From contig JAOTOM010004612.1 of assembly GCA_034440615.1 (NCBI GenBank), positions 300,325 to 364,324 on the forward strand: 64,000 bases of DNA. The letters are read 5' to 3'. The position numbers and the translations under genes were made by a program. The stretch is from Ashinkailepas kermadecensis (lineage: Eukaryota > Arthropoda > Thecostraca > Neolepadidae). Shown here piece after piece: positions 20,750-32,300 of this stretch (its first letter is position 1; each line of letters begins with the position of its first letter). Under the pieces are notes generated by a model, which worked only from the letters and a program-made list of their open reading frames with translations, ran no database searches and was not told where the DNA came from.

Positions 20750-22249
20750 TCACACCAGACTTTCACACAGGCCCGGCCTCACATCGACCGGCACGTCGTG
20801 CAGCCCTATTTGGTCCAGATAGTGCAGGAAACGGCGCGTGCGTCCACCGTCTCGCGCCCGCCGCGTGCACTCGAGCCTGCACACCTCGCGAATAGATGGC
20901 AGCACGTCTGTGGCCATGGCGCGCCTGGCGAGCAGCAGGCTGGGCACGGCCGGCGCAGCCCGGCCGGCCTCCGACCAGGCGGCCTCCCTGATCAGCTCGT
21001 CAGCATACGTCACCGCTGCCATCCGGGCCGGCTCGGGGCGGCCGCACGGCTCGAAATCACGGCGAGCCGCCGCGAGACGCGCCGCGCACTGCCGGCTGGC
21101 GGCGCGTCTCAGCACGGCCACCGCCTGGCCGGCCAGTCGGCCGGCTCGTTCCTCGGACACCAGTCGCGGCTGCTCGGCCTCCGACATGTCGGCGACCGGC
21201 TGCCGTGCCCACCAGCCGCACATAACTGGCCGGCCGCATGGCGCCAGCAGCGCGTCCTCGTCCGAGCGGCGCTCGCACAGCGCAGCCAGCGCCGACACGG
21301 AGGCCGCCAACAGCGCAGACTCCTCGCGGGCCGTCCCACCCTGAGCGGGCTTCTCCGGCGGAACCGGCGACGGCGACCGGTCGCGGCGCACGTCCTCGTC
21401 CGAGAAGAGGTCCTCGTCCACCTGTCGCCACCTGGTGCCGCGTGTGCCATCGTAAGCGGCGACCCGCTGCGGGCCACACGCCGGCTCCCGCCAACCGCTG
21501 GCTCGCCGAGACAAGTGTGACGTCTCAATTGGAATATCCGACGTAATCCGCTGCGGCCGCGTCTCGTCAGCCACCGGGGAATCTCCCACCGGCGGCACCA
21601 CCTGCACCGTCTCGGGCAACATACACATAATCTCCTCCCAGTCTCCATCCGCGTCGCCCACCTCTCCCGTTTCACCGGCCAACTGCAGCTGCCGGCCGGG
21701 TGGTGTTGCCTGTTCGTGTCGGCGACGCCCACACACGACGGCCACGACTCGGCGCGTGTCGGCACGCGCCGGCCGGCCGGCGCCCTCACAGTGCCACTGC
21801 AGCTGCAGCAGCGCCTTGCGCACGTCGCCGCCGGCCCACAGTGCGACGCGGCGCGCCTGCTGCGGCGCCAGCAGCCAGCCGCGCGCCAGCGCCGCCGACG
21901 CCAGGTGCGGCGCCAGCGCGTCGACGGCCGCCGCCGGCATCCGCATCAGCCGGTGCGGCAGGGCGCGCAGCAGCCGCGACCGGCACACGGCCGGGTCGGC
22001 AGCCGTCAGCACCACCGGCCGCTTGGCGGTGGCCACCAGCGCTGCGGCGGCCGCCACAAACCCGTCGTCCAGCTGCTCGCTGGCCAGCTGCACGTCCTCC
22101 AGCAGGAGCAGGCTGCGTGCCGGGTCGGCGTCGGCCGCGCCGCCGCCGCCGCCGCCCGGCACTGCCACCTGGTGCGACTGGGTGGCCTCGGATAGGCGCG
22201 CCGACAGGTGGCGCCCTGAGCGCCGGCACGAGGTGCTCACCTCCAGCAC
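20750..22249 (-). CDS. ATAD5: ATAD5 exon C: AAA+ core and C terminus
   Basis: The 1500-nt terminal exon (499 residues plus stop) opens after GCCGCCAG at 22250. The join GLQ|VLEVSTSCRRSGRHL needs no gap against vertebrate ATAD5 (GFKIFEVNASSQRSGRQ), which confirms the intron. Next come SEATQSHQV, a short Gly run, Walker B-like LLLLEDV (about 22090-22116), ATAKRPVVLTAADP (sensor-1 region), and GGDVRKALLQLQW (helical lid), then a less conserved region and the conserved tail RRFLHYLDQIGL. Codons are strongly G/C-ending and the protein is Ala/Arg-rich, so all other frames are also open. Those shadow frames should not be called. Confidence 0.93.
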   Translation of the reverse strand: MLEVSTSCRRSGRHLSARLSEATQSHQVAVPGGGGGGAADADPARSLLLLEDVQLASEQLDDGFVAAAAALVATAKRPVVLTAADPAVCRSRLLRALPHRLMRMPAAAVDALAPHLASAALARGWLLAPQQARRVALWAGGDVRKALLQLQWHCEGAGRPARADTRRVVAVVCGRRRHEQATPPGRQLQLAGETGEVGDADGDWEEIMCMLPETVQVVPPVGDSPVADETRPQRITSDIPIETSHLSRRASGWREPACGPQRVAAYDGTRGTRWRQVDEDLFSDEDVRRDRSPSPVPPEKPAQGGTAREESALLAASVSALAALCERRSDEDALLAPCGRPVMCGWWARQPVADMSEAEQPRLVSEERAGRLAGQAVAVLRRAASRQCAARLAAARRDFEPCGRPEPARMAAVTYADELIREAAWSEAGRAAPAVPSLLLARRAMATDVLPSIREVCRLECTRRARDGGRTRRFLHYLDQIGLHDVPVDVRPGLCESLV

Positions 22250-25200
22250 CTGGCGGCGACGGCACGTGGTAAAACCGGCGCAACACACTGTCGTCGACGG
22301 CACGCGGCCAAAACCGGCGCAACACACTGTCGTCGACGGCACGCGGTCAAAATCGGCGCAACACACTGTCGTCGACGGCACGCGGCCAAAACCAGCGCAA
22401 CACACTGTCGTCGACGGCACGCGGTCAAAATCGGCGCAACACACACACACACAGTGAACAGCTCAACAGCTGGGAGTCTGTTGACATCACCTCCAATACA
22501 TGGCCTGCTGCACAGAGACAACCACAGCACGGCTAGTTATGTACGTTTCAGCGAGAGGAGTACTCCGGGTAGTCATCACGTGAGAACATAGCTGGCAGCA
22601 CACTACATGGGGCAGCCATAGTGGCAGCACACTACATGGGGCAGCCATAGTGGCAGCACACTACATGGGGCAGCCATAGTGGCAGCACACTATATGGGGC
22701 AGCCGTAGTGGCAGCACACTATATGGGGCAGTCATAGTGACAGCACACTATTTGGGGCAGCTATGGTGGCAACACCCTTAAAACAAACAGGAGTTTCTGG
22801 AGCGACCACTCGATCCGCCAAGTGACCACCCACCCGGTCCGTCAGACGGACACCCACCCGGTCCGTCAGGCGGACATCCACCCGTCCGCCAGGCGGACCC
22901 CAGTCCGTCAGGCGGACACCCACCCAGTCCGTCAGGCGGACACCCACCAGGTCCGTCAGGCGGACACCCACCATCTCAGGCGGACACCCCCAGGTCCGTC
23001 AGGCGGACACCCACCCGGTCCGTCAGACGGACACCCACCCGGTCCCAGCAGCCACCCACCCTGTCCCAGTACAGCAGCCACCCACCCTGTCCCAGTACAG
23101 CAGCCACCCGCCTGGTCCCAGTACAGCTGCCACCCACCCTATCCCAGCATAGCGGGCACCCACCCTGTCCCAGCACAGCAGCCACTCACCCGGCCCCGGT
23201 ACATAGGCCACCCATCCTGTCCCAGTAGTACAGCGGCCACTGACCTGGAGGCCGAGTGTCGCCGCGGCGGCGTACACGGCGCTCGTTTTGCCGCAGCCGA
23301 CCGGTCCGAGCAGGAGAAGGGCGCCGTCGCCGTCCACCTCGTCGCTCAGCTCGTCCCAGGGAGGCGCGGGCGGTCGCCAGTCGGCCAGCCAGCGGCACAG
23401 CGCGTCGGCCGTGGCCGCCGCCGTCCCGAACGCCGCCGGCGCGCGCGGCCGCAGCGCCTCCGTCCACAGCGAGCGTCGACACATCCGACCGGGGCAGCCG
23501 AGCAGACTGCGCAGCGCCGGCAGACTCATGCAGCAGCCGCACGTGACGTCGCTGGCCTCCCCGGCTGGCCCCGGCCGGGAGTCGCACGTGACGTCGCTGG
23601 CCTCCCCGGCTGGTCCCGGCCGGGAGTCGCACGTGACGTCGCTGGCCTCCCCGCCGGTCCCCGGCGGGGTCGCACGTGACGTCGCTGGCCTCCCCGGCTG
23701 GCCCCGGCCGGGAGTCGCACGTGACGTCGCTGGCCTCCCCGGCTGGTCCCGGCCGGGAGTCGCACGTGACGTCGCTGGCCTCCCCGGCTGGTCCCGGCCG
23801 GGAGTCGCACGTGACGTCGCTGGCCTCCCCGCCTGGCCCCGGCCGGGAGCCGCACCCGACAGTGGTGCTCTCAACTTCAGCCACACTTGGAAATGCCATC
23901 ACTCCAACGTCCGAAGTGGCGACGTCCCTCACATCGGCAGTATCTGCCCCTTCAACGTCGGAGGTGTCGACCTCTCCCACAGCGGCAGTGTCAACTTCCA
24001 CCGCTGGCTTAGTCACAACCTGTGCCGTTCCCGCTCCGACACTTGCCACGTCTCCAGCGGCCACAGCATCGCCATCTCCCGCCGTTCTAGCGTCTATCTC
24101 CGTCTCAGCGGCGGTGCCACCGCCAGCCGGAGCAGATTTATCCGGTGTCCCAGCAGACGAACTGTTGGCTCCGACTGCGGCTTCCTGTGCCACCCTAACA
24201 GACGGGGCATCGGCTTCGGCTGCGGTCGCCACGGTCGTCCCGACAGGCGAGGTGTGTGCTTCAGCGGCGGTGGCAGGGTCCGCCACCAATGACCGTGTCG
24301 GCGGACACGCGGCGGGCAGAGCAGCGGGCGTCAGCACGGGTTCGGTCCGCCAGCGGAGCTGCGGAGCGCCGACACAGACGCGCCGGCCCACCATCGGCGG
24401 GTCGGCACACGACCAGACAGGACTGTCGCCCAGCTGGTGCACGTGGCTAACGTCCGGGAACAGCGACGTCAGCGACTTCTCCAGGTCTCTGTGGACCACA
24501 TTCACAATTATAAAAAAGGAAGAATAAACGTCCTAATTCGCCAGTTGCGTTTAGGGCGTGTATGCAGATTGATTGCTGTTTACTGATCAGGGTGAGTTTG
24601 TCGCCAGAGATTGTACAGCCGACAACTGCGACAAAACTCAGTCGCACCATGTCGACACACCATAGCAGGACATACTTCCAACATCACCACTCAGTCGCAC
24701 TGTGCCGACACACCATAACAGGACATACTTCCAACATCACCACTTAGCCACATCGTGCCAATATTCCATAACAGGAGGACATAGTTCCAACATCACCACT
24801 CAGCCACACCATGCCAATACTCCATAACAGGAGGACATGGTTCCAACATCACCACTCAGCCACACCATGCCAATACTCCATAACAGGAGGACATAGTTCC
24901 AACATCACCACTCAGTCGCACCATGTCGACACACCACAGCAGGACATACTTCCAACATCACCACTCAGCCACACCGTGCCAATACTCCATAACAGGAGGA
25001 CATAGTTCCAACATCACCACTCAGTCGCACCATGTCGACACACCACAGCAGGACATACTTCCCACATCACCACTCAGCCACACCATGCCAATACTCCATA
25101 ACAGGACATACTTCCACTCAGCTGCAACATACCAACACACATGGGCTATACTCGGACATACTTCCCACATCACCACTCAGCCGCAATGTACCAACACACC

Positions 25201-28088
25201 ATATGGGCTACAACAGGACATACTTCCACTCAGCTGCAACATACCAACACACATGGGCTATACTCGGACATACTTCCCACATCACCACTCAGCCGCAATG
25301 TACCAACACACCATATGGGCTACAACAGGACATACTTCCCACTCAGCTGCAACATACCAACACACATGGGCTATACTAGGGCATACTTCCCACATCACCA
25401 CTCAGCCGCAATGTACCAACACACCATATGGGCTACAACAGGACATACTTCCCACTCAGCTGCAACATACCAACACACATGGGCTACACCCGGACATACT
25501 TCCCACATCACCACTCAGCCGCAATGTACCAACACACCATATGGGCTACAACAGGCATACTTCCACTCAGCTGCAACATACCAACACACATGGGCTATAC
25601 TAGGGCATACTTCCCACATCACCACTCAGCCGCAATGTACCAACACACCATATGGGCTACAACAGGACATACTTCCACTCAGCTGCAACATACCAACACA
25701 CATGGGCTATACTAGGGCATACTTCCCACATCACCACTCAGCCGCAATGTACCAACACACCATATGGGCTACAACAGGACATACTTCCCACATCACCACT
25801 CAGCCGCAATGTACCAACACACCATATGGGCTACAACAGGACATACTTGCAATGTACCAACACACCATATGGGCTACAACAGGACATACTTCCAACATCA
25901 CAACTGTTTTGAAGAAATTACAAAACAAGCATCACCGAACAAACATTCAGCAAATAGGCAAACAGCACACGACAGCATAAAGCCTCTAAAAAGGCATGCA
26001 ACAGTTGGACATAAACGGACGAGAGCCAATCCGAACACGCGAGAGATTTGTTTTAGCCGCGAAGCGTGCACAACAGCAGCCACCGCGACAAGTAACCAAT
26101 GGCCGGCTGAGGAGTGACGTACCTGGCCGCCTCCGCCTGCACCACAAACTGTTCGGGCACCCCGCTGGAGAGGAACGCCTTCCTGGCGTCCGTTTGGCGC
26201 CGGCTCTCTGGGGGGGGGGCGGCGGTGGCGGTCGGCCGGCGCGCCGCAACAGCTGAAAAGCGTCGACGCCGGTCGGCCTGCGCCGCACCGCCGGCACCTC
26301 GTCCTCCGAGCGGGCGGGCCGCGGCCGACGCGTGCGCCCGCCTGCTGGCGCGGCGTCGCTCTCGGTGTCGGTGTCGGTGTCGGCCGCCGGCCGCCGGCAC
26401 CCCACCACAGTCACCTCGGCGTCGCTGTCGTCGTGCCGGACACCGCCGGCCGGCCCGCGATCGGACCGCTTCCGCTTGGCCCTGCTGTCGTCAGCGCCAG
26501 CGGGGCCGCCTCTCGCACGAGCCGACCCCTTGCAGTGCGTCAGCTCGCGTGCGCCAGTGCGCTTCTTCTCCACACGGCGGACGCGACAGCCGGCCTTCCG
26601 GCCGGGCGTGAATTCGAGCTCGCTGTCGCTGGGCGGCGCACGCGCCGGGCGACAGCTGATCCGGGTCGACCGCCGCGGGGTCAGTGCGGCGTCCGTCGGG
26701 CCAGCCGAGGTCGCTGACGACTTTCGCGGCGACCGTCGGCATGCTGCGCTCGGAGTGGGCGGGATTGGGAGGAACTTCCGCATCGGAACAGGCTGACGAT
26801 CTGCAGCGCCTTTGGTGCGCTTAGAGATGCTGGAAGACTTCGAGCGCGAGTGGCACGACTGTTTGCCCACTCTCTGGGTCGAAGATGCGGTTGAGTGGAG
26901 GGATTTGGCTGCTGCTCTTGCATCTGATCGCAGTTGGGAGTCGACACAAAGTCGCTCCCGTTTGCCATGCGACGATTTCGACCGTGGTGTGACTTGCCGC
27001 TGAATTTGTCCCATTGCCAAGTTGGAAGGAGTACGATCCCCGCGCCCAGAAGCTGACGTGCATCCCGAATCAGAGTCGCTACTTTCTGAGGCGAGCGTAA
27101 GACGTCTCGACTTGGATGTTTGACTCTTTCCCTTGTTGACTGTTGGTGAGCATTTCTTGCTACCACCTGACGTAGCGGGAATAGCTTGCTTGAATTCAGC
27201 AACTGAGCTCCCTTTGTGTCTTTTGTTCTCTGGCTCTTCTGGCTTTCGGTGTGTCGAGCAATCGAAGGATTTCTTTCGCTTGGAAGTAGAAGTCTTATGC
27301 AGAGAGCACGACACATTTTCCTGGGATACCGACCTGCTCATTCGTTTGCTACCATTTACCTTGCCAGGAAGCTTGCAAGGCTTCTGAAGCTCTTCAGCAT
27401 GGTTATGTGCCTTGACATTAAATCCAGAACTAGCATAAGGTCTTTTTGCAAATATAGGGAAGACCTTGGTACCACTGGGTAGCTTTGTCGCGCTTAGCGT
27501 CTCAATAACGTCGTCATCGTCGGAGGATGTGACGTCTTTTGTTTTCAAGTTGGTCTTACTCCAGACGCCCTTTTTCTTACTTGAATCCATCAGTACCTGA
27601 AAGGGATTGATGCCAGATCTCTTCACTATCGATGGCTCACTTGGGTCTCGATTGGTGCCATTGTCACTAACGATGACTTTCTTGTCCGTTTCTTCCGGAG
27701 ATCCACCATTTTGAATGGGGGTCAAGCAGATGATGTCAGTCCTGTTCTTTTCTGTACAATTTTCACCCTGTTGCAACTGAGTTCTTGGTTTATAGAGCTT
27801 TCCTTCTGTCATACTATGTGCTGCTGTCAGTGAATGCACGCCGACTTCTGGGCATGTGGGCGTTCCTGCCTTAGAGTTAGGGTGGTCGCTATCCTCATCT
27901 GCGGCTAGCTGGTGCTCACGTGCATTATAATTGGATTCATCCGGTTCCGTATTCGGTGCTTGTGGTACGATGACATTCACGTTCTTCTTGAAATATTCAA
28001 ACATAGTCCTTTCTTTTGCAATAGGTCTAAGCGCCTTCGGTGGCTGTGGCAGCGCAGCTCCTTCAGCTTTAATTTCAGATCCATCCAT
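20750..28088 (-). CDS. ATAD5: ATAD5/Elg1 gene, three coding exons (whole span)
   Basis: Large AAA+ subunit of the alternative clamp loader (with RFC2-5) that removes PCNA from chromatin after replication; nuclear. Coding exons are 28088-26123, 24488-23245 and 22249-20750. Donors (GTACGT, GTCAGT) and acceptors (CACAG, GCCAG) are canonical, and phases match at both joins. Order of conserved blocks: N-terminal PIP-like block (TMFEYFKK), ARKAFLSSGVPE block, LWTE block, Walker A GPVGCGKTSAVYA, SGRHLSARLSEATQSHQV, Walker B-like LLLLED, KRPVVLTAADP, C-terminal RRFLHYLDQI. All have counterparts in vertebrate ATAD5. Without the two small indels it would encode about 1,570 residues, shorter than human (about 1,840). 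As given, two frame breaks interrupt it (26210-26219 and 23630-23672). Both lie in repeats while the splice sites and remaining frame are intact, so I favour sequencing/assembly error or a polymorphic tract over a pseudogene. Confidence 0.93.
22250..23244 (-). repeat. ATAD5 intron B/C, built mostly of four minisatellites
   Basis: In plus-strand order: about 4.5 copies of a 39-bp unit with CACACTGTCGTCGACGG (22262-22442); about 6 copies of a 29-bp unit containing TGGGGCAGCCATAGT (22590-22755); about 10 copies of a 23-bp unit containing GTCCGTCAGGCGGACA (22810-23035); about 6-7 copies of a roughly 27-bp unit containing CCCAGTACAGCAGCCACC (23036-23215). Little unique sequence remains apart from the splice sites. 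Confidence 0.85.
23245..24488 (-). CDS. ATAD5: ATAD5 exon B: linker, 15-residue coding repeats, Walker A
   Basis: The exon begins after CCACAG at 24489. Its first base completes the Arg codon started in the previous exon, giving AAR-DLEKSLTSLFPDVSHVHQ, which resembles the block ending VVHVQQKDDG in vertebrate ATAD5. Then follow an Ala/Val/Thr/Asp-rich low-complexity stretch, seven copies of a 45-bp repeat encoding a Gly/Ala/Ser/Asp 15-mer (23540-23852), the RFC-like LWTEALRPRAP block, and Walker A GPVGCGKTSAVYAAAATLG (about 23270-23308). The fifth repeat in transcript order (23630-23672) is 43 bp rather than 45. The same repeat peptide is read in one frame before it and another after it, so this unit alone accounts for the frame break. 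Donor CTCCAG|GTCAGT at 23244, phase 0. Confidence 0.9.
24640..25895 (-). repeat. compound minisatellite filling ATAD5 intron A/B
   Basis: Two interleaved unit types share GGACATACTTCC and ACATCACCACTCAGCC. The part nearer 24640 carries CATGCCAATACTCC spacers; from about 25120 to 25890 the units carry ACACCATATGGGCTACAAC and CACACATGGGCTATAC spacers. This looks like a higher-order repeat of two monomers with deletions. It occupies most of the 1.6-kb intron. Confidence 0.85.
26123..28088 (-). CDS. ATAD5: ATAD5 exon A: N-terminal disordered region, frameshift at G10
   Basis: About 655 codons from the chosen ATG at 28088. Near the N terminus is KERTMFEYFKK, a PIP-box-like motif corresponding in position to the NILDYFRK block of vertebrate ATAD5. 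A long Ser/Lys/Arg-rich, probably disordered nuclear region follows, with several basic clusters. After a proline run the frame must change at the G10 run (26210-26219) to read RRQTDARKAFLSSGVPEQFVVQAEAA, the conserved block before the next exon. The donor is CCAG|GTACGT at 26122, phase 2. A polypyrimidine tract ending in CAG at 28121-28122 lies upstream, and the frame stays open from 28120 to the ATG. The true start may therefore be in an unseen 5' exon. Confidence 0.9.
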
Positions 28089-28129
28089 AACTAGATCTTG
28101 TATTGATACAATAAATCCATCTGGAAGGT

Positions 28130-30235
28130 AAAAGAAATGAAGAGGGAAAATTGCAACAAAAATTGGAAAAACAGCGCAATCTCAGCGTGAAAACTAGCAC
28201 TAATAAAAAATCGAATCGCTTGTAAACTGGCTGTGATATGGTTCATAACTACCTTTCAATAGTTCGTGAAACTGAACAACCTTAGTAAATTTATTACCAT
28301 AAAGCAAAATACGAATCATGAGAGGCGTTCTTATATCTAGTTTCGGTACACAAATGTGTCTCGGACAAACATTCAAAATTCTTAGAAAATCAATCATCGG
28401 CGAATTGAATCCACCATGCATAAAACCGACATCAATGATAATCAAGAAGCAACAAAGAAGCACTGGAGACCTAGTTCCTACAAACAACCTAGATCATATT
28501 TTACCATTCAATCAGCATCTTTGCTGGGTCACGTGAAACCAAACCTTAACAGTTAAAAATGAACTGGATACACAATATAACCTCTATCAACATATGAACA
28601 AAATAAAAGCACCAGTGGTGCAGGAAGAAGTTTGGTGCCCAGAGCAGTGTCATCAAGCACTATCACAGCATCAGATGAATGGGTGATGGAGGTGGAGCCC
28701 CTGACAGGAACCACAAGTCCAGCTAAATCAGGAGGAATGGGGAGGGGCAAAAGAACAATGGCTAAGCTTCAACCTGATGATTGAGGGGCCAGTATCCCCC
28801 TCAGCAAATAGAAAGTGACACCCCTGTTCCCTTGCTGCACCAGTACCCTAACTTCCAAACTATGTCTAAATAGGGCCTCACCTGCCACCCTACAAAATAT
28901 CATTTGAACCTGTCCAATGTTTTAATTTGACATATCATGTGTTGGGTTTAACCTTGTGAAGCTACTTTCCTTCCATAATACAGTTACTTTCATAATGTGT
29001 TTGATTTCTTCATTTTTCTTGATTACATGTGTTGGGCCTAATTTGCAAAACTATGTATGCCAAAAATGAAGCCCCCTATACTAATAACTTGCTAGCATGA
29101 ATGCTAACATAGTGACCATTTGACCATTTTCTAGTTTGCACTTGCATCATCCATACTGATGTATTTCTCTGGATCTATGCATAAGTCATTGCAATCACTT
29201 GCAATCACTGCCCCTCTCCACCTTATGCTGGACTCATATTGTCCCTCTTCTGATCTGTTTGACACCCTGCTTCATGTTGAGTGTCACCCCAAGTAGCTCC
29301 AATACTTATAACATTAACATTACTGTGTCTAACCACACTGAGTGCTCTGTCATTCCCCATCATACCAACAGCCACTTGTTGGTGGTCCCACTTACATGTA
29401 ATGTATGCTGCCCTCTGCACTGGCACCATATAAAACTGTAAATGTAAAAAAATACAAGTATACAAATAAATACCAGTGCACACATTGTGCACCCAGTGAA
29501 ACAACAATGCACACATGTGACCATCAAATGTTAGGACTACAAATTAACTATCAGGAGTATGTCCTTATTACTGCTCACAAGGTTTTTCTAAAACATGAGA
29601 AATCGAGGTATATATATTTGATGCAGTAAAACACACTTGTCCCAATTTCATGAACCGGCAAGGAATTTGAAGTACTTCCAGCATTTGAACATCAATTAGG
29701 TCACTAATTTGTCTAAAGTGACCATTTTGTCAATATAATCATTGCCGATCAGCTCATGGACATTTCCCAAAATATCTTCAAGTTTAGGTTGGTTGGTTGC
29801 TTGCTTATTTGAGCTTAGGGGCACACTGGCTGCATTGGTCATACAGTGCCCATCAAGTTTATGTTGCATTCAGAATTATGCAAATGGTGATCTAATTGGT
29901 GTCCAGTTTAAAATATGGTTAAAACTGGCTAAGACCACCTGCCACGTGAAATTTGTGAATCCTGCAGGTGAGGCAACAGGGTGAGTTTGCCTATTTGCTT
30001 GCATGGAGTATTTCATTGCCTCTTTGCATAAAAAGAACCCCTAGTTGAAACAAGATAAAAGGGTAATGTAATCTGACCTAATCAAGCACTACTTGTCATT
30101 GGTTCTAATCATTGCCTTAAGATCGGCTTCTAATATCACACCCAGTCAGCAAATGGTGGCATGTGCATGCTTGATGCATGACTGGATATGCTCTACTGCA
30201 TGCCTGCTGTACTCAAATAAGAGGTATTATTGCAG
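28130..30235. other. AT-rich region 5' of ATAD5, no gene recognised
   Basis: Contains the expected but unseen ATAD5 5'UTR/first exon. The short frames (for example 28200-28487 minus and 28553-28750 minus) have no family I recognise. Confidence 0.4.
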
Positions 30236-30237
30236 TT

Positions 30238-30700
30238 TAAGGTAAAAACAAGAAAAAATTTACACACATTTTATCTCCATGAAGCACACAAGGTTGGTTT
30301 GATTTGGTTAGGTTAGGTTAGGTAAGGCAAGTTGGAAATGTTTTCTTTTTTTCTTAAAAAATAGTTCAGGCTAGCTTATGTTAGGCCAGGTTAGTGGTTT
30401 TTCATTTGAAAAATTGGTGAGGACAAATTTGTTTGGAAATTTTCAATTAAAAATAATATGCTTTCTTGCACGGAAGGTTAGGCTAGGTGGTGTTATTTTG
30501 TTTTAAGGTGCTAACAAGAAAAGTTTTACACACATTTGCCTCCATAAAGCAAACAAATGGGTTATGCCCAGTTTGGCTAGGTTAGCTTAGGTTTTTTAAG
30601 TTAGAAACTTAAAAAAACATGCAAAAATTGAAAAGTTATGAATTGTTTTTCTTCCAAATCAGCTTATGTTAGGTTAGGTTAGGTTGGAATGTATTTTTTT
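30238..30700. repeat. diverged direct repeats with interstitial TTAGG runs
   Basis: Two copies about 265 bp apart share ACACACATTT, CTCCAT(A/G)AAGCA and a GGTTAGG-rich end (30238 and 30503 onward). GGTTAGGTTAGGTTAGG occurs at 30306-30322 and again around 30668-30686. TTAGG is the usual arthropod telomere unit; here only 3-4 units each, so interstitial. Confidence 0.6.
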
Positions 30701-30884
30701 TTCATTTAGAAAGTTGTATGAAAATAAATTGCTTGATGTTTTTATAACTTTAATTCTGGGGTTCTTTTTATCCAAAAAGGAAAATTAAGTTATGCTGCAT
30801 TTTTTATTTTTAAAGCATTTCTCTTTATGCTATGCTACCAAACTTAAAGCCCATTGTTTGGTCTTATTTTGCTCACAGACTAAA

Positions 30885-31600
30885 AAGCAAGCATTTACAG
30901 AGAAAATGAGTGGTCACATAATCTTAGTCCCATTCATAAACATAGTATTGGAAGGATAAATTCCAAGAACTCATAAAAGACCTTAAGACACAAATTTATG
31001 GTATTGATGCCATTGAGGTACAAATGGACGAGCCACAGCCTGGATGATCCCATTAAGGTATGTAAATGCTTGCAGAGTTAACTCAGAAAATACTGTTAAT
31101 ATCGTAGCACATTTCCTCAGTATCGTGCCTATGACATCAATTGTATCAACCACAGGTAACTTAAAAGTAATCATTTGCAGAGAAAATGAATAGTTGCATC
31201 ATCTCAACCAAGTGAAAAAGCATAGCATTGAAGAAAAAATCAAAAGAATCAAATTCTGCATTGATCTCCAAATTTACCAAATTTACCAGCTAGGTTAGTT
31301 CAGGATATGCCAGGTACCTACCTACATCTTTTTCTTTAAATTGAATTTTAACATTGCTTTTTATGCTTTTTCTGTTCATCTTTTCATGCTTTATACTTAT
31401 TACCCCACTTCAAGCCCCTTTTGGGTGTTATTTTGCTTTCCAACTGAAAAGTATGCATTTGAAGACAAAATGAGTGGTCATTTCAGGTTCAACTCATCCA
31501 TAAATATCGGATTAAAAGAGAAGCTCCAAGAAATCAGAAATTACCTTAAACTGCAAATTTTCCCATCCCTCCACCCCGGAATTAAGACTGCAATTCAATA
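30885..31600. repeat. three diverged ~270-290-bp repeats
   Basis: Starts near 30885, 31150 and 31440, each with AAGTA/AAGCA...CATTTGCAGAGAAAATGA(G/A)T, then ATAAA-AT-TTGGA and a CCTTAA-CAAATTT end. AT-rich and strongly diverged; old tandem copies of an unknown element. Confidence 0.5.
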
Positions 31601-32044
31601 AAACCACAGGTAGTTTAAAGCACCAACCATCAACTTACCAACCAAAAAACGCACGATACCATCAGAAAACAGAAAGTACTGACAATTTCCAATTTACTAG
31701 GTGCCTCCAGAAACAAACCACATGAAACAACTATCCCCTCGTCCCAGCTGGCTGCAGTATTTCAGACACATAAGTACCTACCTACCTATGTAGACACCCA
31801 CCTATCTACCCACCACCTGCTGTTTTGTGCTGAGGGAAGTGCGCGCTCACGAGGGTTGCCAGGTTTCTGGCAAATGGATATGCCGAATTAACGCCAAGGA
31901 ATTGCTTTCGGCTATCAAACTATTTTCAAAACATGCCAAGTTTCTTTCCAAGACATGCCAAACTCAGGTTAGGTGATGTACATATATGTATATTAACATT
32001 TGCGTAAATCTATGCATGTGAGCAGCCCTGTTTAAATAACGGGT

Positions 32045-32300
32045 GGGGGCGGATCCAGCAATTGTCATTAGGGCACTTTGTCTCTGGAGGGGCGCTTCTG
32101 GCTGGCTGGGCACGTTTCTGCATGAAAGGGATAAAATATACATGTAGTCATGATCGTGTAATTTCGGGGGAACATGCCCGCCTCAATTTTCTCCACCTTG
32201 ATTGACGAATTAATCATATGACGTTAATTGGAAATAATTTGGTTAAAAATCGGCTTGTCGCCCAGCGCCCCCCCCCCCCCCCCCCTCCCCACCCCCTCTA
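32045..32300 (+). mobile_element. hAT-like element head (fragment)
   Basis: GGGGGCGGATCCAGCAATTGTCATTA resembles the heads at 7812 and 36816 (GGATCCAG, AATTGTCA). The right side runs into a long C homopolymer at about 32268-32284. No transposase. Confidence 0.35.

Noticed and set aside
20585..22457. Long plus-strand frames (Ala/Arg/Pro-rich)
   Set aside because: Antisense shadows of the GC-rich ATAD5 exon; the minus strand carries the conserved motifs.
30306..30690. True telomere
   Set aside because: Only 3-4 TTAGG units at each place, surrounded by other DNA on both sides.
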